Shown here: piece after piece, positions 8,424 through 17,236 of the stretch | How the letters are laid out: each line of letters begins with the position of its first letter | How positions within the stretch are numbered: the first letter of the stretch is position 1 | Origin: UBA2336 sp031395485 | GTDB lineage: Bacteria; Bacteroidota; Bacteroidia; Cytophagales; Cyclobacteriaceae | Reading direction: 5' to 3' | Assembly: GCA_031395485.1 (NCBI GenBank) | Contig: JANNUS010000012.1 | Coordinates: 186,001-250,000 of the forward strand | DNA: 64,000 nucleotides | Notes under the pieces: model-generated | The model's input: the letters and a program-made list of their open reading frames with translations, nothing else | Database searches by the model: none | Told to the model about the DNA's origin: nothing | Program-made: the position numbers and the translations under genes

Positions 8424-9218
8424 TTAGTCTAGCTTATATTTAATTGGGAGTACGTATTTAACCCTTACAGCTCGTCCGCTTTGCTTACCAGGTCTCCATT
8501 TTGGCATCAATTGAACAACACGCAGCGCTTCTTTATCGCAATCTGCGCTAATACCCTTAATAACTGAAGCCTCACTGATCTTACCGTCAGCATCAACAAC
8601 AAAGCCTACATAGACTGATCCTTCAACGTTCATGCGTCTGGCAGAAGCTGGGTACTTTACGTTTTTATAGATGAATTTATACATTGCTTCAATACCGCCT
8701 TCGAACTCTGGAGGTTGCTCTACCACCAAAAAAACTTTATTAACATCCTCCTTAACTTCTTCTACTGGTTCCTCAAAAATAACCTCGCCAGTACCTTCTA
8801 CCGATTCAGTACCCGTTTCATTCTGTTTTATCTCCTCAATGGTAGGCATTTCTTCTTCCTCCACTACTTCCTTATCCGTTACTTTTGGAGGAAGAAACTT
8901 AATAACCGTTTTAATCGGTGGTGGGATTCTGATATCAGGAGGCGGTGGCTGATTAGGCGAAATTGGTGGTGGTTGATCAAGGTTAACTGTCATTTGCTTC
9001 AACTTACCATCATCTTCTGCTACATCGTTTGACCGAAAAAGATCCTTCAACATTGGAAAAGCCAAAACAAAGACCATAACAAGCACGGTCATGCTTGTTG
9101 CAACAACCACAGTCTTAGAATACGATTTCCGATTTAGGTAAGCACCGTAGTCCTTATTCCTATTCTCAAATACAATATCTTCCCAGGATTGGGCTACTAT
9201 TGTTGCGCTTTCTTTCAT
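8424..9218 (-). CDS. TonB-family energy transducer
   Basis: A 264-residue TonB-type protein that spans the periplasm and passes energy from the ExbBD motor to outer-membrane receptors. It has a cytoplasmic N-terminus with the Bacteroidota motif NRNKDYGAYLNRK (about residues 19-31), one transmembrane helix (about 38-57), a Pro-rich and Glu-rich linker (about 75-150) and a C-terminal TonB domain (about 175-264) with PPEFEGGIEAM and YPASARRMNVEG. Its start overlaps the end of the preceding exbD gene by 4 nt. Together with two ExbD proteins and one ExbB it forms a complete motor set. Confidence 0.93.
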   Translation of the reverse strand: MKESATIVAQSWEDIVFENRNKDYGAYLNRKSYSKTVVVATSMTVLVMVFVLAFPMLKDLFRSNDVAEDDGKLKQMTVNLDQPPPISPNQPPPPDIRIPPPIKTVIKFLPPKVTDKEVVEEEEMPTIEEIKQNETGTESVEGTGEVIFEEPVEEVKEDVNKVFLVVEQPPEFEGGIEAMYKFIYKNVKYPASARRMNVEGSVYVGFVVDADGKISEASVIKGISADCDKEALRVVQLMPKWRPGKQSGRAVRVKYVLPIKYKLD

Positions 9219-9727
9219 AGCTGCGATTCTTTTACCAATTCAACATCAATCGGGGTGATATCAACAAGCGCAAATCGTTGCACAGTGCTTATATTCATTT
9301 CGTCCATAATATCAACCATATTCTTGTATTTCGATTCGTCCATGGCTTTGATTAGAACTACCAGTTTGGGTAACTCTGCCTTTTTCGCAAGCAAGGTCTT
9401 CCGTATTCCACTAGCCGAAAAATTACTGACTTCAACAACAGGGTTAGTAATACCTACATACCAGTATATTTTATCATTTTCACCAAGGACTAATGTCAGT
9501 ACATTTTTTTCGTTTATCTCTGGCATTTCATCTCCCGGCTTGGGTTTCTCAGGCATTGTAATTTCCATTGTCTGAGGTTTATTTAAAGTAGTGGTCATTA
9601 CGAAGAACGTAAGTAGCAAGAATGCTAAGTCCACCATGGGCGTCATATCAATACGCGTAGAGCCCTTTTTACTTCGAACTTTCGCTCCTTTTTTCTTATG
9701 TCCACCGCCTCCGCCTAAATCTGCCAT
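9215..9727 (-). CDS. ExbD/TolR-family protein (proximal to tonB)
   Basis: A 170-residue ExbD protein. A Gly/Lys-rich cytoplasmic tail (about residues 1-25) leads into IDMTPMVDLAFLLLTFFVM, in which the aspartate of MVDLAF is the conserved proton-binding residue of the single membrane helix. The rest is a periplasmic domain. It overlaps tonB by 4 nt. The paralogue at 9774-10361 carries the same IDMTPMVDLAFLL signature but a different periplasmic domain, so the motor probably contains two kinds of ExbD. Confidence 0.92.
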   Translation of the reverse strand: MADLGGGGGHKKKGAKVRSKKGSTRIDMTPMVDLAFLLLTFFVMTTTLNKPQTMEITMPEKPKPGDEMPEINEKNVLTLVLGENDKIYWYVGITNPVVEVSNFSASGIRKTLLAKKAELPKLVVLIKAMDESKYKNMVDIMDEMNISTVQRFALVDITPIDVELVKESQL

Positions 9728-9773
9728 ATAAGTTGTCTTTTAATGGTTATTATACTTCAACAATACGATGCAA

Positions 9774-10361
9774 TCAAGAGCCTTTTTCCATACTCGTGAT
9801 CAGATTAAATCTGTTCACCTTCTTCTCAATCATGGTGTCGATCACTTTCTTTACCACGGGGTAATTGGTGTCCCGATCCCCTTTTATTGCAATGCGTACA
9901 TTGCGATTTGCCAAACGTGCTTGTAAAACCCAGTCTCCCAGTTCATTTTGGGCGGAGTCACAAGGTATCCCAGGTTGCTCAACAATTTTACGCTGCTCAG
10001 GATTCATCGACAGGAATTGCTTAAGGCTAGCAATAGGTACACCAATACTTGACATAATTGCAAACGTTTTGGTCTCTTCAGGAGTAAATGAAAGGCCATA
10101 ACGCTCACCAATTCTTCCAAGTAAATCTGCCCGTGTATGTTGGCCGTCTACATTAAAAAATACACGACCGTCCTTCCCAATTGTAATTGTCAACACATTT
10201 GTTTCTGGGATTTTTATTTCGGAAACAGATGAAGGTGTATCGACACTTACTGGTTCATCAGGTATAGCCGTTGCCGTAAGCATAAAGAATGTTACAAGAA
10301 GAAAGGCCAAATCCACCATCGGTGTCATATCAATTGGTGGGGCACTTCTAAGATTTGCCAT
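9774..10361 (-). CDS. ExbD/TolR-family protein (distal copy)
   Basis: A 195-residue ExbD protein with the helix signature IDMTPMVDLAFLLVTFF (about residues 10-26). Its periplasmic domain is longer than in the other copy and carries an insert of about 35 residues near positions 105-140. It ends with a predicted beta-strand pair typical of TolR/ExbD (NVRIAIKGD then MIEKKVNRFNLIT). It lies 46 bp upstream of the second exbD and 19 bp after exbB. Two ExbD genes per operon are common in Bacteroidota; their division of labour is unclear. Confidence 0.92.
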   Translation of the reverse strand: MANLRSAPPIDMTPMVDLAFLLVTFFMLTATAIPDEPVSVDTPSSVSEIKIPETNVLTITIGKDGRVFFNVDGQHTRADLLGRIGERYGLSFTPEETKTFAIMSSIGVPIASLKQFLSMNPEQRKIVEQPGIPCDSAQNELGDWVLQARLANRNVRIAIKGDRDTNYPVVKKVIDTMIEKKVNRFNLITSMEKGS

Positions 10362-10380
10362 AGCTCAAATTACGTTATGA

Positions 10381-11193
10381 TTACTCTTTGTTACGAACAG
10401 TAAAATTCTGGATAATACTAAAGCTAGTCTCATCAATAGCATGCGTAAGGGAGTCAATAGCACTTGTGAAATAGTTATAAAGAATAATAGCAATTGCTGA
10501 AGTACCAATACCAAGCGCAGTATTGATTAGCGCCTCAGAGATACCGTTTGCTAATCCAACTGAATCGGGAGCACCAGCCGTTGCTAAGGCCGCAAATGCC
10601 TTAATCATACCCATAACAGTTCCAAGAAGACCAAGTAGCGTAGCTACAGAAACTATAGTTGCTAGAATTACAAGATTTCTCTCCAACATAGGCATTTCCA
10701 GCTGGGTTGTTTCTTCAATATCCTTTTGAACCAAAAGAACCTTCTTATCAGGATCTAATGAATTATTTTTTTGGAGTTCGCTAAACTTAACTAATCCAGC
10801 CTTTACCACATTGGCAACAGATCCCTTTTGCTTATCACATTCTGCAATAGCCTGTGCAATGTTATTTGTCGGCAAAAGATGTACAATCTTTTGAACAAAC
10901 TTATTTACGCTGCCTTTCCCCTTTGCCCGGCTGATGGTTATAAATCTTTCTATACCAAAAGTGATAGTCATCATTAACATCGAAATAAGGATTGGCACGA
11001 TAAAGCCTCCTTTATAAACTACTCCGAAGTAATTTCCCGGTAATGGGTGATTATCTGGATTACTTCCTTGAAAGTTCTCGGGATTGCCCAATACATACAG
11101 GTAGAACAAAATAGCAATGATGATTTCTAACGGTATAACAACAGCAGCAAAAACTGACTTCAGGCTATCCGACAAAGAATTTGAAGTTTTCAT
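10381..11193 (-). CDS. MotA/TolQ/ExbB proton-channel family protein (main TonB system)
   Basis: A 270-residue inner-membrane protein, first gene of the tonB operon. It has an extra N-terminal membrane segment (about residues 15-35) beyond the usual ExbB plan, then the family domain with helices near 65-85, 165-190 and 215-245. The conserved stretch ATLLGLLGTVMGMIKAF (about 189-205) lines the proton path. The operon continues into two exbD genes and tonB with gaps of 19, 46 and -4 bp. Its promoter should lie in the 337-bp gap before it. Confidence 0.92.
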   Translation of the reverse strand: MKTSNSLSDSLKSVFAAVVIPLEIIIAILFYLYVLGNPENFQGSNPDNHPLPGNYFGVVYKGGFIVPILISMLMMTITFGIERFITISRAKGKGSVNKFVQKIVHLLPTNNIAQAIAECDKQKGSVANVVKAGLVKFSELQKNNSLDPDKKVLLVQKDIEETTQLEMPMLERNLVILATIVSVATLLGLLGTVMGMIKAFAALATAGAPDSVGLANGISEALINTALGIGTSAIAIILYNYFTSAIDSLTHAIDETSFSIIQNFTVRNKE

Positions 11194-11530
11194 AATTTGA
11201 ATTTAGGTGTTAAAGGTTTGTGTAATTGATAAGTTTAATATTCGCGACAACAATGATCCCAATAAGTTTGGGCTCTAAACTAATGCGTTTATGACTGTAT
11301 AACAAAATTTAATCCCGAAAGTGAAAAAAAATAATGGTTAACGGTCAAATATTAAGGGCTTTTACTCAATTACATTTGGGAATACATCCCCAATACAAAA
11401 CTTTATTCTTAAGCCTGATAATAATTCCTTAATGCAAACCCGCTTAGTAAGACACAGGATTGAGGTAAATAAAACAGAAAATGTACCTAAAGATGTGGTA
11501 TAAAAGCGTTAAGAACTGATTTATGACGAA
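11194..11530. other. Intergenic region before the tonB operon, no gene seen
   Basis: This 337-bp AT-rich gap lies between the DedA gene and the exbB start, both on the minus strand. I see no credible reading frame and no strong terminator. The minus strand has loose matches to TAnnTTTG with a one-base longer spacer (near 11277 and 11345), so the operon promoter is probably here but cannot be placed with confidence. Confidence 0.5.
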
Positions 11531-12169
11531 TTAAGAGGATTCCTGAGATCCCTTTGCTTGCTTACGCCATAGGGTATACACTGGTACAGCGGTAATGATA
11601 ATAAGAGCCGGTATGATCAAATCAAGGCTATTAACAATCGAAGGAAATAATTTACCTAAATAGTAGCCGGACAAGCAAAGGGAGCTAATCCAGATGGTGG
11701 CCCCGGTGATATTAAGAATAAAAAATTTCTTCGAGTCAATTCGAATCAGCCCGGCAACAATGGGAATAAAGGTGCGAACAATTGGAAGAAACCTGCCAAA
11801 AATAAAGGCCATCATTCCATGCTTTGTATAGAAATCACGTGCGATGTCAATGAATTTTCTTCGGTAGAAGAAATTTTCCGGGCGGGTTTTCAAATATGAT
11901 TCTGCCCATCTTCCGGTTAAATAGCCTACCGTTGAGCCAGCGACTGCCGCAGTTACAAGCAATATGACAAGTACAAAAATAGGAACATCAATGTATTTGC
12001 TATTCGCCAACAGACCTGCCGTAAAAACTACCGAATCTCCTGGCAGGAAGAACCCAAAAAAAATACCGGTCTCTATAAATATAATAGCCAGGAGAATAGA
12101 TAGCCCACCCCATTGAATAATGGCTTCTGGATTAAACAAGTCGATGAATAAAAGTATCTCTTCAAACAT
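11531..12169 (-). CDS. DedA-family (SNARE-associated / VTT domain) membrane protein
   Basis: A 212-residue integral membrane protein of the DedA family. Members flip or carry lipids such as undecaprenyl phosphate or phosphatidylethanolamine across the inner membrane using the proton gradient. Diagnostic segments are the acidic ETGIFFGFFLPGDSV (about residues 32-46), the GYLTGRWAE motif, and GRFLPIVRTFIPIVAG (about 125-140) with its conserved arginines. Four to five hydrophobic segments are visible. It stands 111 bp from the DUF6265-like gene and 337 bp from exbB, so it may be transcribed alone. Confidence 0.92.
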   Translation of the reverse strand: MFEEILLFIDLFNPEAIIQWGGLSILLAIIFIETGIFFGFFLPGDSVVFTAGLLANSKYIDVPIFVLVILLVTAAVAGSTVGYLTGRWAESYLKTRPENFFYRRKFIDIARDFYTKHGMMAFIFGRFLPIVRTFIPIVAGLIRIDSKKFFILNITGATIWISSLCLSGYYLGKLFPSIVNSLDLIIPALIIITAVPVYTLWRKQAKGSQESS

Positions 12170-12280
12170 ACTCTACAAGAATACCAGCAAAGGCAATGCT
12201 TTATAATCGAAAAAGGTAATGATGTACGAATTAATATTTGAAGTGCAAAAAAAAATATCGAATGACGGTTTTATATGAAG

Positions 12281-12742
12281 TCACTTTTGCTTCAGAAACA
12301 GATAATCAACGTACTTACCATTGCCTGAAATCTGAGCCTTAAGCTGTACGCCATCAAACGTATATTCTATTTTTTTTGGAAAGTCATGCTCTGAGTTTTC
12401 ACAGATAAATCCCAAATCATTTATTTCAGTGACTTTAAAATAAACGACTTGCTTATTTTCTGGAACATCAGCTACATAATAAATGGCATTGTCTTTAGCT
12501 AAAATACAAAACCGCTCTTTAAAAATAGTGTCCCGACCCTGCAATACTCCTCCGTGACCAGTAAACATTCCGTTCTCTTTTTTGCTCCATAGCTCGTATG
12601 CAGTCCTCCCGGATTTTGAAATATTAGTTCTATTCCAGCTCCCTGTTAGCCATTCAAATTTTTTTAAGTCTATATTGACGTCACCTTGGCTAAAGCAAGT
12701 GATTGATAGGGTTGTCAAGGTGGCTAGAAGTATGTATCCCAT
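12281..12742 (-). CDS. Secreted DUF6265-like protein
   Basis: A 153-residue exported protein with a signal peptide (hydrophobic residues about 3-17, cleavage near CFSQG). The mature part begins with FEWLTGSWNR, the hallmark of the DUF6265 family, a lipocalin-like group of unknown function. It continues with YELWSKKENGMFTGHGG and ends in alternating beta-strands. A small beta-barrel that binds a hydrophobic ligand is a fair guess. It lies upstream of dedA on the same strand with a 111-bp gap. Confidence 0.78.
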   Translation of the reverse strand: MGYILLATLTTLSITCFSQGDVNIDLKKFEWLTGSWNRTNISKSGRTAYELWSKKENGMFTGHGGVLQGRDTIFKERFCILAKDNAIYYVADVPENKQVVYFKVTEINDLGFICENSEHDFPKKIEYTFDGVQLKAQISGNGKYVDYLFLKQK

Positions 12743-12840
12743 AAATTTTTCGAAATGCTTCGCGACTCATTTGAATTACTAGGTAAAATGAAGTGGGTCA
12801 GCTGAGGACTTTACCTGTGAAATTCGCTAGAGTATTGTTT

Positions 12841-12874
12841 AGTATTTCACCCCGACAACCCGGGGTGAAATACT
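12841..12874. other. Perfect 14-bp stem-loop, probable 3' end or terminator
   Basis: The arms 12841-12854 and 12861-12874 are perfectly complementary (14 bp, with four or more G-C pairs at the loop side) around the 6-nt loop ACAACC. It begins 13 bp beyond the stop of the 31-aa gene on the minus strand, and no T run follows on either side. It could be a terminator, a 3' stabilising structure or a barrier between the convergent-free units here. Confidence 0.55.
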
Positions 12875-12886
12875 TGGAAGAAATCA

Positions 12887-12982
12887 CTAGCCTTTTTTAG
12901 CTCGTTTTTCCGCTCTTTTCTCTTTCAGTGTTTTTTTCGGTGCTTTCTTAGTTTCCTTCCGTGCGTCTTGTGCTTTTGCCAT
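12887..12982 (-). CDS. Small Lys/Arg/Ala-rich protein, 31 aa
   Basis: An ATG at 12982 opens a 31-codon frame ending in TAG at 12887-12889. The product starts MAKAQDARKETKKAP and ends in KRAEKRAKKG. Fifteen of its residues are Lys or Arg, so it is strongly basic and probably helical. It may bind nucleic acid or the ribosome. It sits 47 bp beyond the stop of the acyl-CoA oxidase gene on the same strand, and a strong stem-loop follows. Similar short basic proteins occur in many Bacteroidota, which supports it being real, but I cannot name the function. Confidence 0.6.
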   Translation of the reverse strand: MAKAQDARKETKKAPKKTLKEKRAEKRAKKG

Positions 12983-13029
12983 AAAATTTAGAATTTAAGA
13001 TTCTCTTAAAATAAATAAAAAGTATTCAA

Positions 13030-15333
13030 TCAAGCAATTGCAATGGGTGCAGCAAGGCAACTATCGGGAATTTTAAACGAGTTCACTAGGGGCACAGCCT
13101 CCTGACGAACATCCCAGCAAAGTTGGTTTACTAATTTCCGAATAGCTTTTGTCTTTACGCCTTCCATATAGCCCTGCTCCAAATACCATCCCTTATTCTC
13201 ATCAATTTGCGACAGCGCAAATAGATCGCAAAGCTTTTTCAATACAGCTTTACATCCTACGTCTTTGGTGTTATTTACTTGCAAAATAAATTGTTCGAGA
13301 ATTATACGTTCAATGTAGGCAAGCCCAACCTGTACAAGATGATGCTGGCAAACATTAAAAGCGTCAAAGGAATCCATACCCTCATCGATATGTCTTTTTA
13401 ATCGCTTAGCGGAAGAAGTAAGAATGTCTCGTTCGCGATATTTAAAAGCGTTTAACTGAAATTCAGGATCAAGCAGATGGTCTTCATCTGTATTGCGAAT
13501 TATGATGGGATTCAATTCCGATAGGGAAGTCTTAGCCTGATCTGCTACATAATTTAAAATCGAAAATACATTCATGTTACTAAACTCTTGTTTAAATTCA
13601 GTAAGCCTGCTTTTTGCTACAAGTTGCATAAGAACGGTATTATCACCTTCAAACGTGGTATAGATATCGCTATCGTTTTTCAATGCATCAATCCGATTTT
13701 CAGATAGGTATCCCTTGCCACCACAACATTCACGGCACTCCTGAAGTGTGGAGGTAGTATACCAGGTTGTGACGGATTTAAGTCCGGCTGCCAAAGCTTC
13801 AATTTCTTGCATCTCCTCTTCCTTACGTTTCAAAAATCGATCGGTTAAATATTGAAGCGAAAAGTGCAACGCATAAGCCTTTGCGAGCCTTGGCATTAGC
13901 CTCCTTTGATGTGTTCTGTAGTTCAAGATTGGTACTTCGGCCCCAGCCTCGGGTCCAAATTGCCTTCGCTGATCGCCATAACGGATGGCAATGGTTAATC
14001 CAGATTTTGAAGCCGATAAACCGGATCGTGGAATGCCAATGCGCCCACCCACCAATGTACCTAGCATGGTGAAGAACCTTCGGTTGTCGCTTGATATGGG
14101 GCTTTCAAATTTTCCGTCATCACTTACACCAGCAAACTTATCGAGCATATTTTCTATCGGAATCACAACATTATTAAAATATATCACACCATTATCTACT
14201 CCGTTAAGCCCCATTTTTCTTCCGCAATCTTTTATAGTAACGCCTTTCAGTGCATGGCCACTCGTATCACGAAGGGGCACTACAAATGCGCTAACACCAT
14301 AATCCGTACCATCTAAAATTAATTTAGCAAACACCGTTGCCATTTGTCCGTGTCGTGCTGCATTTCCGATATACTCTTTCCTCGCATATTCAGAAGGCGT
14401 ATGAATCACAAACGCTTTCGCTGAATGATTGTACGTAGCCGTGGTTTCAATCCCTTTTACATTTGACCCATGATTTGTCTCTGTCATAGCAAAACAGCCT
14501 GGTATTTCCAGTGCGCCAATACCTCTTAAATATTTTTTATGATGCTTTTCTGTTCCAAGAAAGTATACACTCATACCCCATAAGCCGAATTGTACACCAA
14601 ATTTTATAACAAGACTTAAGTCGTGATAGCTGAGTGCTTCCATAATGGCGAAGTAGGCAGCCATATCTCCTTTACCACCATATTCCGTAGGATAGGCAAT
14701 TGCTCCGAAGCCTTGATCTGCAAGATGATGACACCACTGTAACACTTTTTCACGATATATGTCAAGATTACCAGAATCAATATACTTGAATTCCGGATCG
14801 GAGATAATGGTTTTAACTTTTCGGATGGTTTCTGCATTTACGCCATCCAGAAGTTTTGCCATTACATCAATATCAAATGTTTTCTGCGTGGCCTGCTCAG
14901 AAGTAATTGTTTTACGGCCGCCAGACTGAAACACAAACACGGCCTCTTGACTGATGAGCCCCAAGGAAGTTTCAATACCAATGAGGGATGGTATGGCATT
15001 GGTTACTGCTTCGCTAACCTTACCGTTGCCATTTAAGGTTGCTAGCTTGACACCTAAATCGATGAGGCTACTTTTATCTTCAGCGGTGCCTGCAACTTTG
15101 CTGATAGCCTCTCGCCACTGTATTAATTCATCAGGTGATGGGGGAGAGGCAGGGTCAATTTGTGATAGTAGAAATTTCCGTTCATGTTCCGTCAGCCATC
15201 CCTGACTATTTATTAATCCTTCAATTGCCGCAATCTCACTTGGTGTAAGCACTGCATCGTACCACACTGTGTAAAAGAGCGGAAGAAAGATATATAGTGA
15301 TGAATTATCTTTTAACTGTTTTGAGTCAAGCAT
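13030..15333 (-). CDS. Acyl-CoA oxidase/dehydrogenase-family flavoenzyme
   Basis: A 767-residue FAD enzyme that introduces the trans-2 double bond into acyl-CoA in beta-oxidation. The length and motifs resemble acyl-CoA oxidases more than classical dehydrogenases of about 380 residues. MTETNHGSNVKGIETTATY (about residues 277-295) is the flavin-binding strand, and YTTFEGDNTVLMQLVAKSRL (about 556-575) is the oxidase-type signature holding the expected catalytic glutamate. The first 110 residues are an extra helical domain. No signal peptide is present. It is probably a single gene, perhaps transcribed with the 31-aa gene. Whether oxygen or an electron-transfer flavoprotein accepts the electrons cannot be told from sequence. 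Confidence 0.88.
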   Translation of the reverse strand: MLDSKQLKDNSSLYIFLPLFYTVWYDAVLTPSEIAAIEGLINSQGWLTEHERKFLLSQIDPASPPSPDELIQWREAISKVAGTAEDKSSLIDLGVKLATLNGNGKVSEAVTNAIPSLIGIETSLGLISQEAVFVFQSGGRKTITSEQATQKTFDIDVMAKLLDGVNAETIRKVKTIISDPEFKYIDSGNLDIYREKVLQWCHHLADQGFGAIAYPTEYGGKGDMAAYFAIMEALSYHDLSLVIKFGVQFGLWGMSVYFLGTEKHHKKYLRGIGALEIPGCFAMTETNHGSNVKGIETTATYNHSAKAFVIHTPSEYARKEYIGNAARHGQMATVFAKLILDGTDYGVSAFVVPLRDTSGHALKGVTIKDCGRKMGLNGVDNGVIYFNNVVIPIENMLDKFAGVSDDGKFESPISSDNRRFFTMLGTLVGGRIGIPRSGLSASKSGLTIAIRYGDQRRQFGPEAGAEVPILNYRTHQRRLMPRLAKAYALHFSLQYLTDRFLKRKEEEMQEIEALAAGLKSVTTWYTTSTLQECRECCGGKGYLSENRIDALKNDSDIYTTFEGDNTVLMQLVAKSRLTEFKQEFSNMNVFSILNYVADQAKTSLSELNPIIIRNTDEDHLLDPEFQLNAFKYRERDILTSSAKRLKRHIDEGMDSFDAFNVCQHHLVQVGLAYIERIILEQFILQVNNTKDVGCKAVLKKLCDLFALSQIDENKGWYLEQGYMEGVKTKAIRKLVNQLCWDVRQEAVPLVNSFKIPDSCLAAPIAIA

Positions 15334-15430
15334 ACCAAGAGGGGTTGAACTAAGTAAAATTACAAAGGATTAGACTAATCTTGATTGGTATTATTCAACC
15401 AGAACACATGGTTTCAAGGTTGTATATACC

Positions 15431-17131
15431 TCAATCCTGTTTATATATTATTTTCCCATCAAAGATTGTCATTACCACTTGCGTTTCATGCGTTTTCATG
15501 GGATCGATGGTGAACAGGTCTTGAGAGAAAACTATGATATCCGCTAAAAATCCTACTGCTATTCGCCCTTTACTATTTTCGTCAAAGGAAGAATATGCAC
15601 CCAAATGGGTATAGGCCAAAAGAGCATCTTCAATTTTTATCTTTTGCTCAGCCACCCAGCCCGACTCAGGCTGCCCTGTAGTGGTACGTCTTGTTACGGC
15701 TGTATGTAAGCCTCGAATAGGATTAAGGCTTACACACGCAGGCCAGTCACTGCTATAAACAAGAGTTGCATTGTTTTTTAAAAGTGATGCCCATGCAAAA
15801 GAATTGGGTAATCGGTTTTCACCAACAGCACTTGCCCACACGGCCGTTGTACCGGGCTCTGCATGAATAGGCTCCATAGAGGCCAGTACTCCAATCTTTT
15901 TAAAACGAGGCATATCAGCTGAAGAAATCATCTCTATATGCTCAATTCGATGGCGTCTATCAGTGGTTCTATTGACATCTTGTGCAACCTCATATGCGTT
16001 TAAAGACTCCCGAACTGCCAAGTCACCAATAGCATGTGTATAAATTTGAAATCCTAATTTATCAAAAGTAGTAACGAGCTCTTGATAGCGATCGAGTGGC
16101 AATCCTAATTCACCTTTTGGTAGAAGTTCATTTTCAGAAACATCACTGTACGGTTCAAGCATAGCTCCTGTATGGGATTCGATAACTCCATCGAGCATAA
16201 ATTTCACTGCACTTGCTCGGATCATTGCACTCTTCCCAATTCGGTTTTTAATTTTCGTAAAAGATTCAATGTCGGTTGTTGTAGTGTGGCTTCCAACCGA
16301 AAATGCAGTTGAAGCTCGCACGGTTAATTCACCTTTACTAAGCAATTCTTCATACAATTGAAATTCCTCTGCCGATCCACTTGCATTTTGAAGACTGGTT
16401 ATGCCAAGTGACGCGGCTAACTTCATTCCCATCCGTATCGCATCGAGTTTCTCAGCTTGTGTTGGTGGTGGAACAAGTATACCGACTAATCCTTGCGCGC
16501 CTTCTTTTAATGCCCCGGTTGGCTCACCGTCTGAGTCGTGAACAATCTCTCCAAACCCATTAAATTTAGTATTGCGATTTATATTGGCTAGCTCCAATGC
16601 TTTACTATTCACCCAAGCACTGTGACCGTCATAAGCCTTAATAAAAATAGGCCGATCGCGAATCACCGCATCAAGCGAATGCTTTGTTGGAAGCCCACCT
16701 GGGAATTGAGTGTATTGCCAACCTCTGCCCGTGATCCACTTTTTTTCAGGATTATTACGGGCATATTCTTCAATTCGAGATGTCATGTCCTCAATTGTAG
16801 TTGCTCCCGTAAGGTCAACTTCCGATAAGCCCAAGGATCCACTGAGGAAGTGAATATGGGCATCGTTGAAACCAGCGGTAACAAGTTTCCCTTCAAGGTC
16901 AATAACATTTGTATCTTTTCCAGCTAGTTTTTCTATTGCAACAGATGTTCCGATCTGTACTATCTTATTTCCAGAAACAGCAAGTGCTTCTTTAAATGTA
17001 GATTTATCAGAGCCTGTCCAAATTTTACCGTTAATTAGTATAAGGTCAGGATGAGCTTTTGTTTGAGAAGAAACCTGAAAAGAAAAAATGACAAGGAAAA
17101 TTCCAATAAATGAAAATGCGTTGAACTTCAT
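15431..17131 (-). CDS. Exported amidohydrolase (YtcJ-like, metal-dependent)
   Basis: A 566-residue member of the amidohydrolase superfamily with an N-terminal signal peptide (hydrophobic residues about 5-21, ending near VSSQ), so it works in the periplasm. Metal ligands are visible: the HIH pair in NDAHIHFLSG (about residues 89-98), later histidines in IYTHAIGD and RRHRIEHIEM, and the aspartate in YSSDWPA. The N-terminal strand pattern NGKIWTG and the C-terminal DGKIIYKQ come from the composite beta-sandwich typical of YtcJ-type enzymes. It is flanked by unrelated genes with gaps of about 100 bp. Substrate unknown; hydrolysis of an amide or N-acyl bond is likely. Confidence 0.88.
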   Translation of the reverse strand: MKFNAFSFIGIFLVIFSFQVSSQTKAHPDLILINGKIWTGSDKSTFKEALAVSGNKIVQIGTSVAIEKLAGKDTNVIDLEGKLVTAGFNDAHIHFLSGSLGLSEVDLTGATTIEDMTSRIEEYARNNPEKKWITGRGWQYTQFPGGLPTKHSLDAVIRDRPIFIKAYDGHSAWVNSKALELANINRNTKFNGFGEIVHDSDGEPTGALKEGAQGLVGILVPPPTQAEKLDAIRMGMKLAASLGITSLQNASGSAEEFQLYEELLSKGELTVRASTAFSVGSHTTTTDIESFTKIKNRIGKSAMIRASAVKFMLDGVIESHTGAMLEPYSDVSENELLPKGELGLPLDRYQELVTTFDKLGFQIYTHAIGDLAVRESLNAYEVAQDVNRTTDRRHRIEHIEMISSADMPRFKKIGVLASMEPIHAEPGTTAVWASAVGENRLPNSFAWASLLKNNATLVYSSDWPACVSLNPIRGLHTAVTRRTTTGQPESGWVAEQKIKIEDALLAYTHLGAYSSFDENSKGRIAVGFLADIIVFSQDLFTIDPMKTHETQVVMTIFDGKIIYKQD

Positions 17132-17236
17132 GGCAATTGTTTTTTGACAATTTAAGAAGTTTTACGAACGAAATATGATGGACAAGTCGTAATAGGATAC
17201 TAAACATTTACCGCGCAAACTTGAGTTTTATAATTT

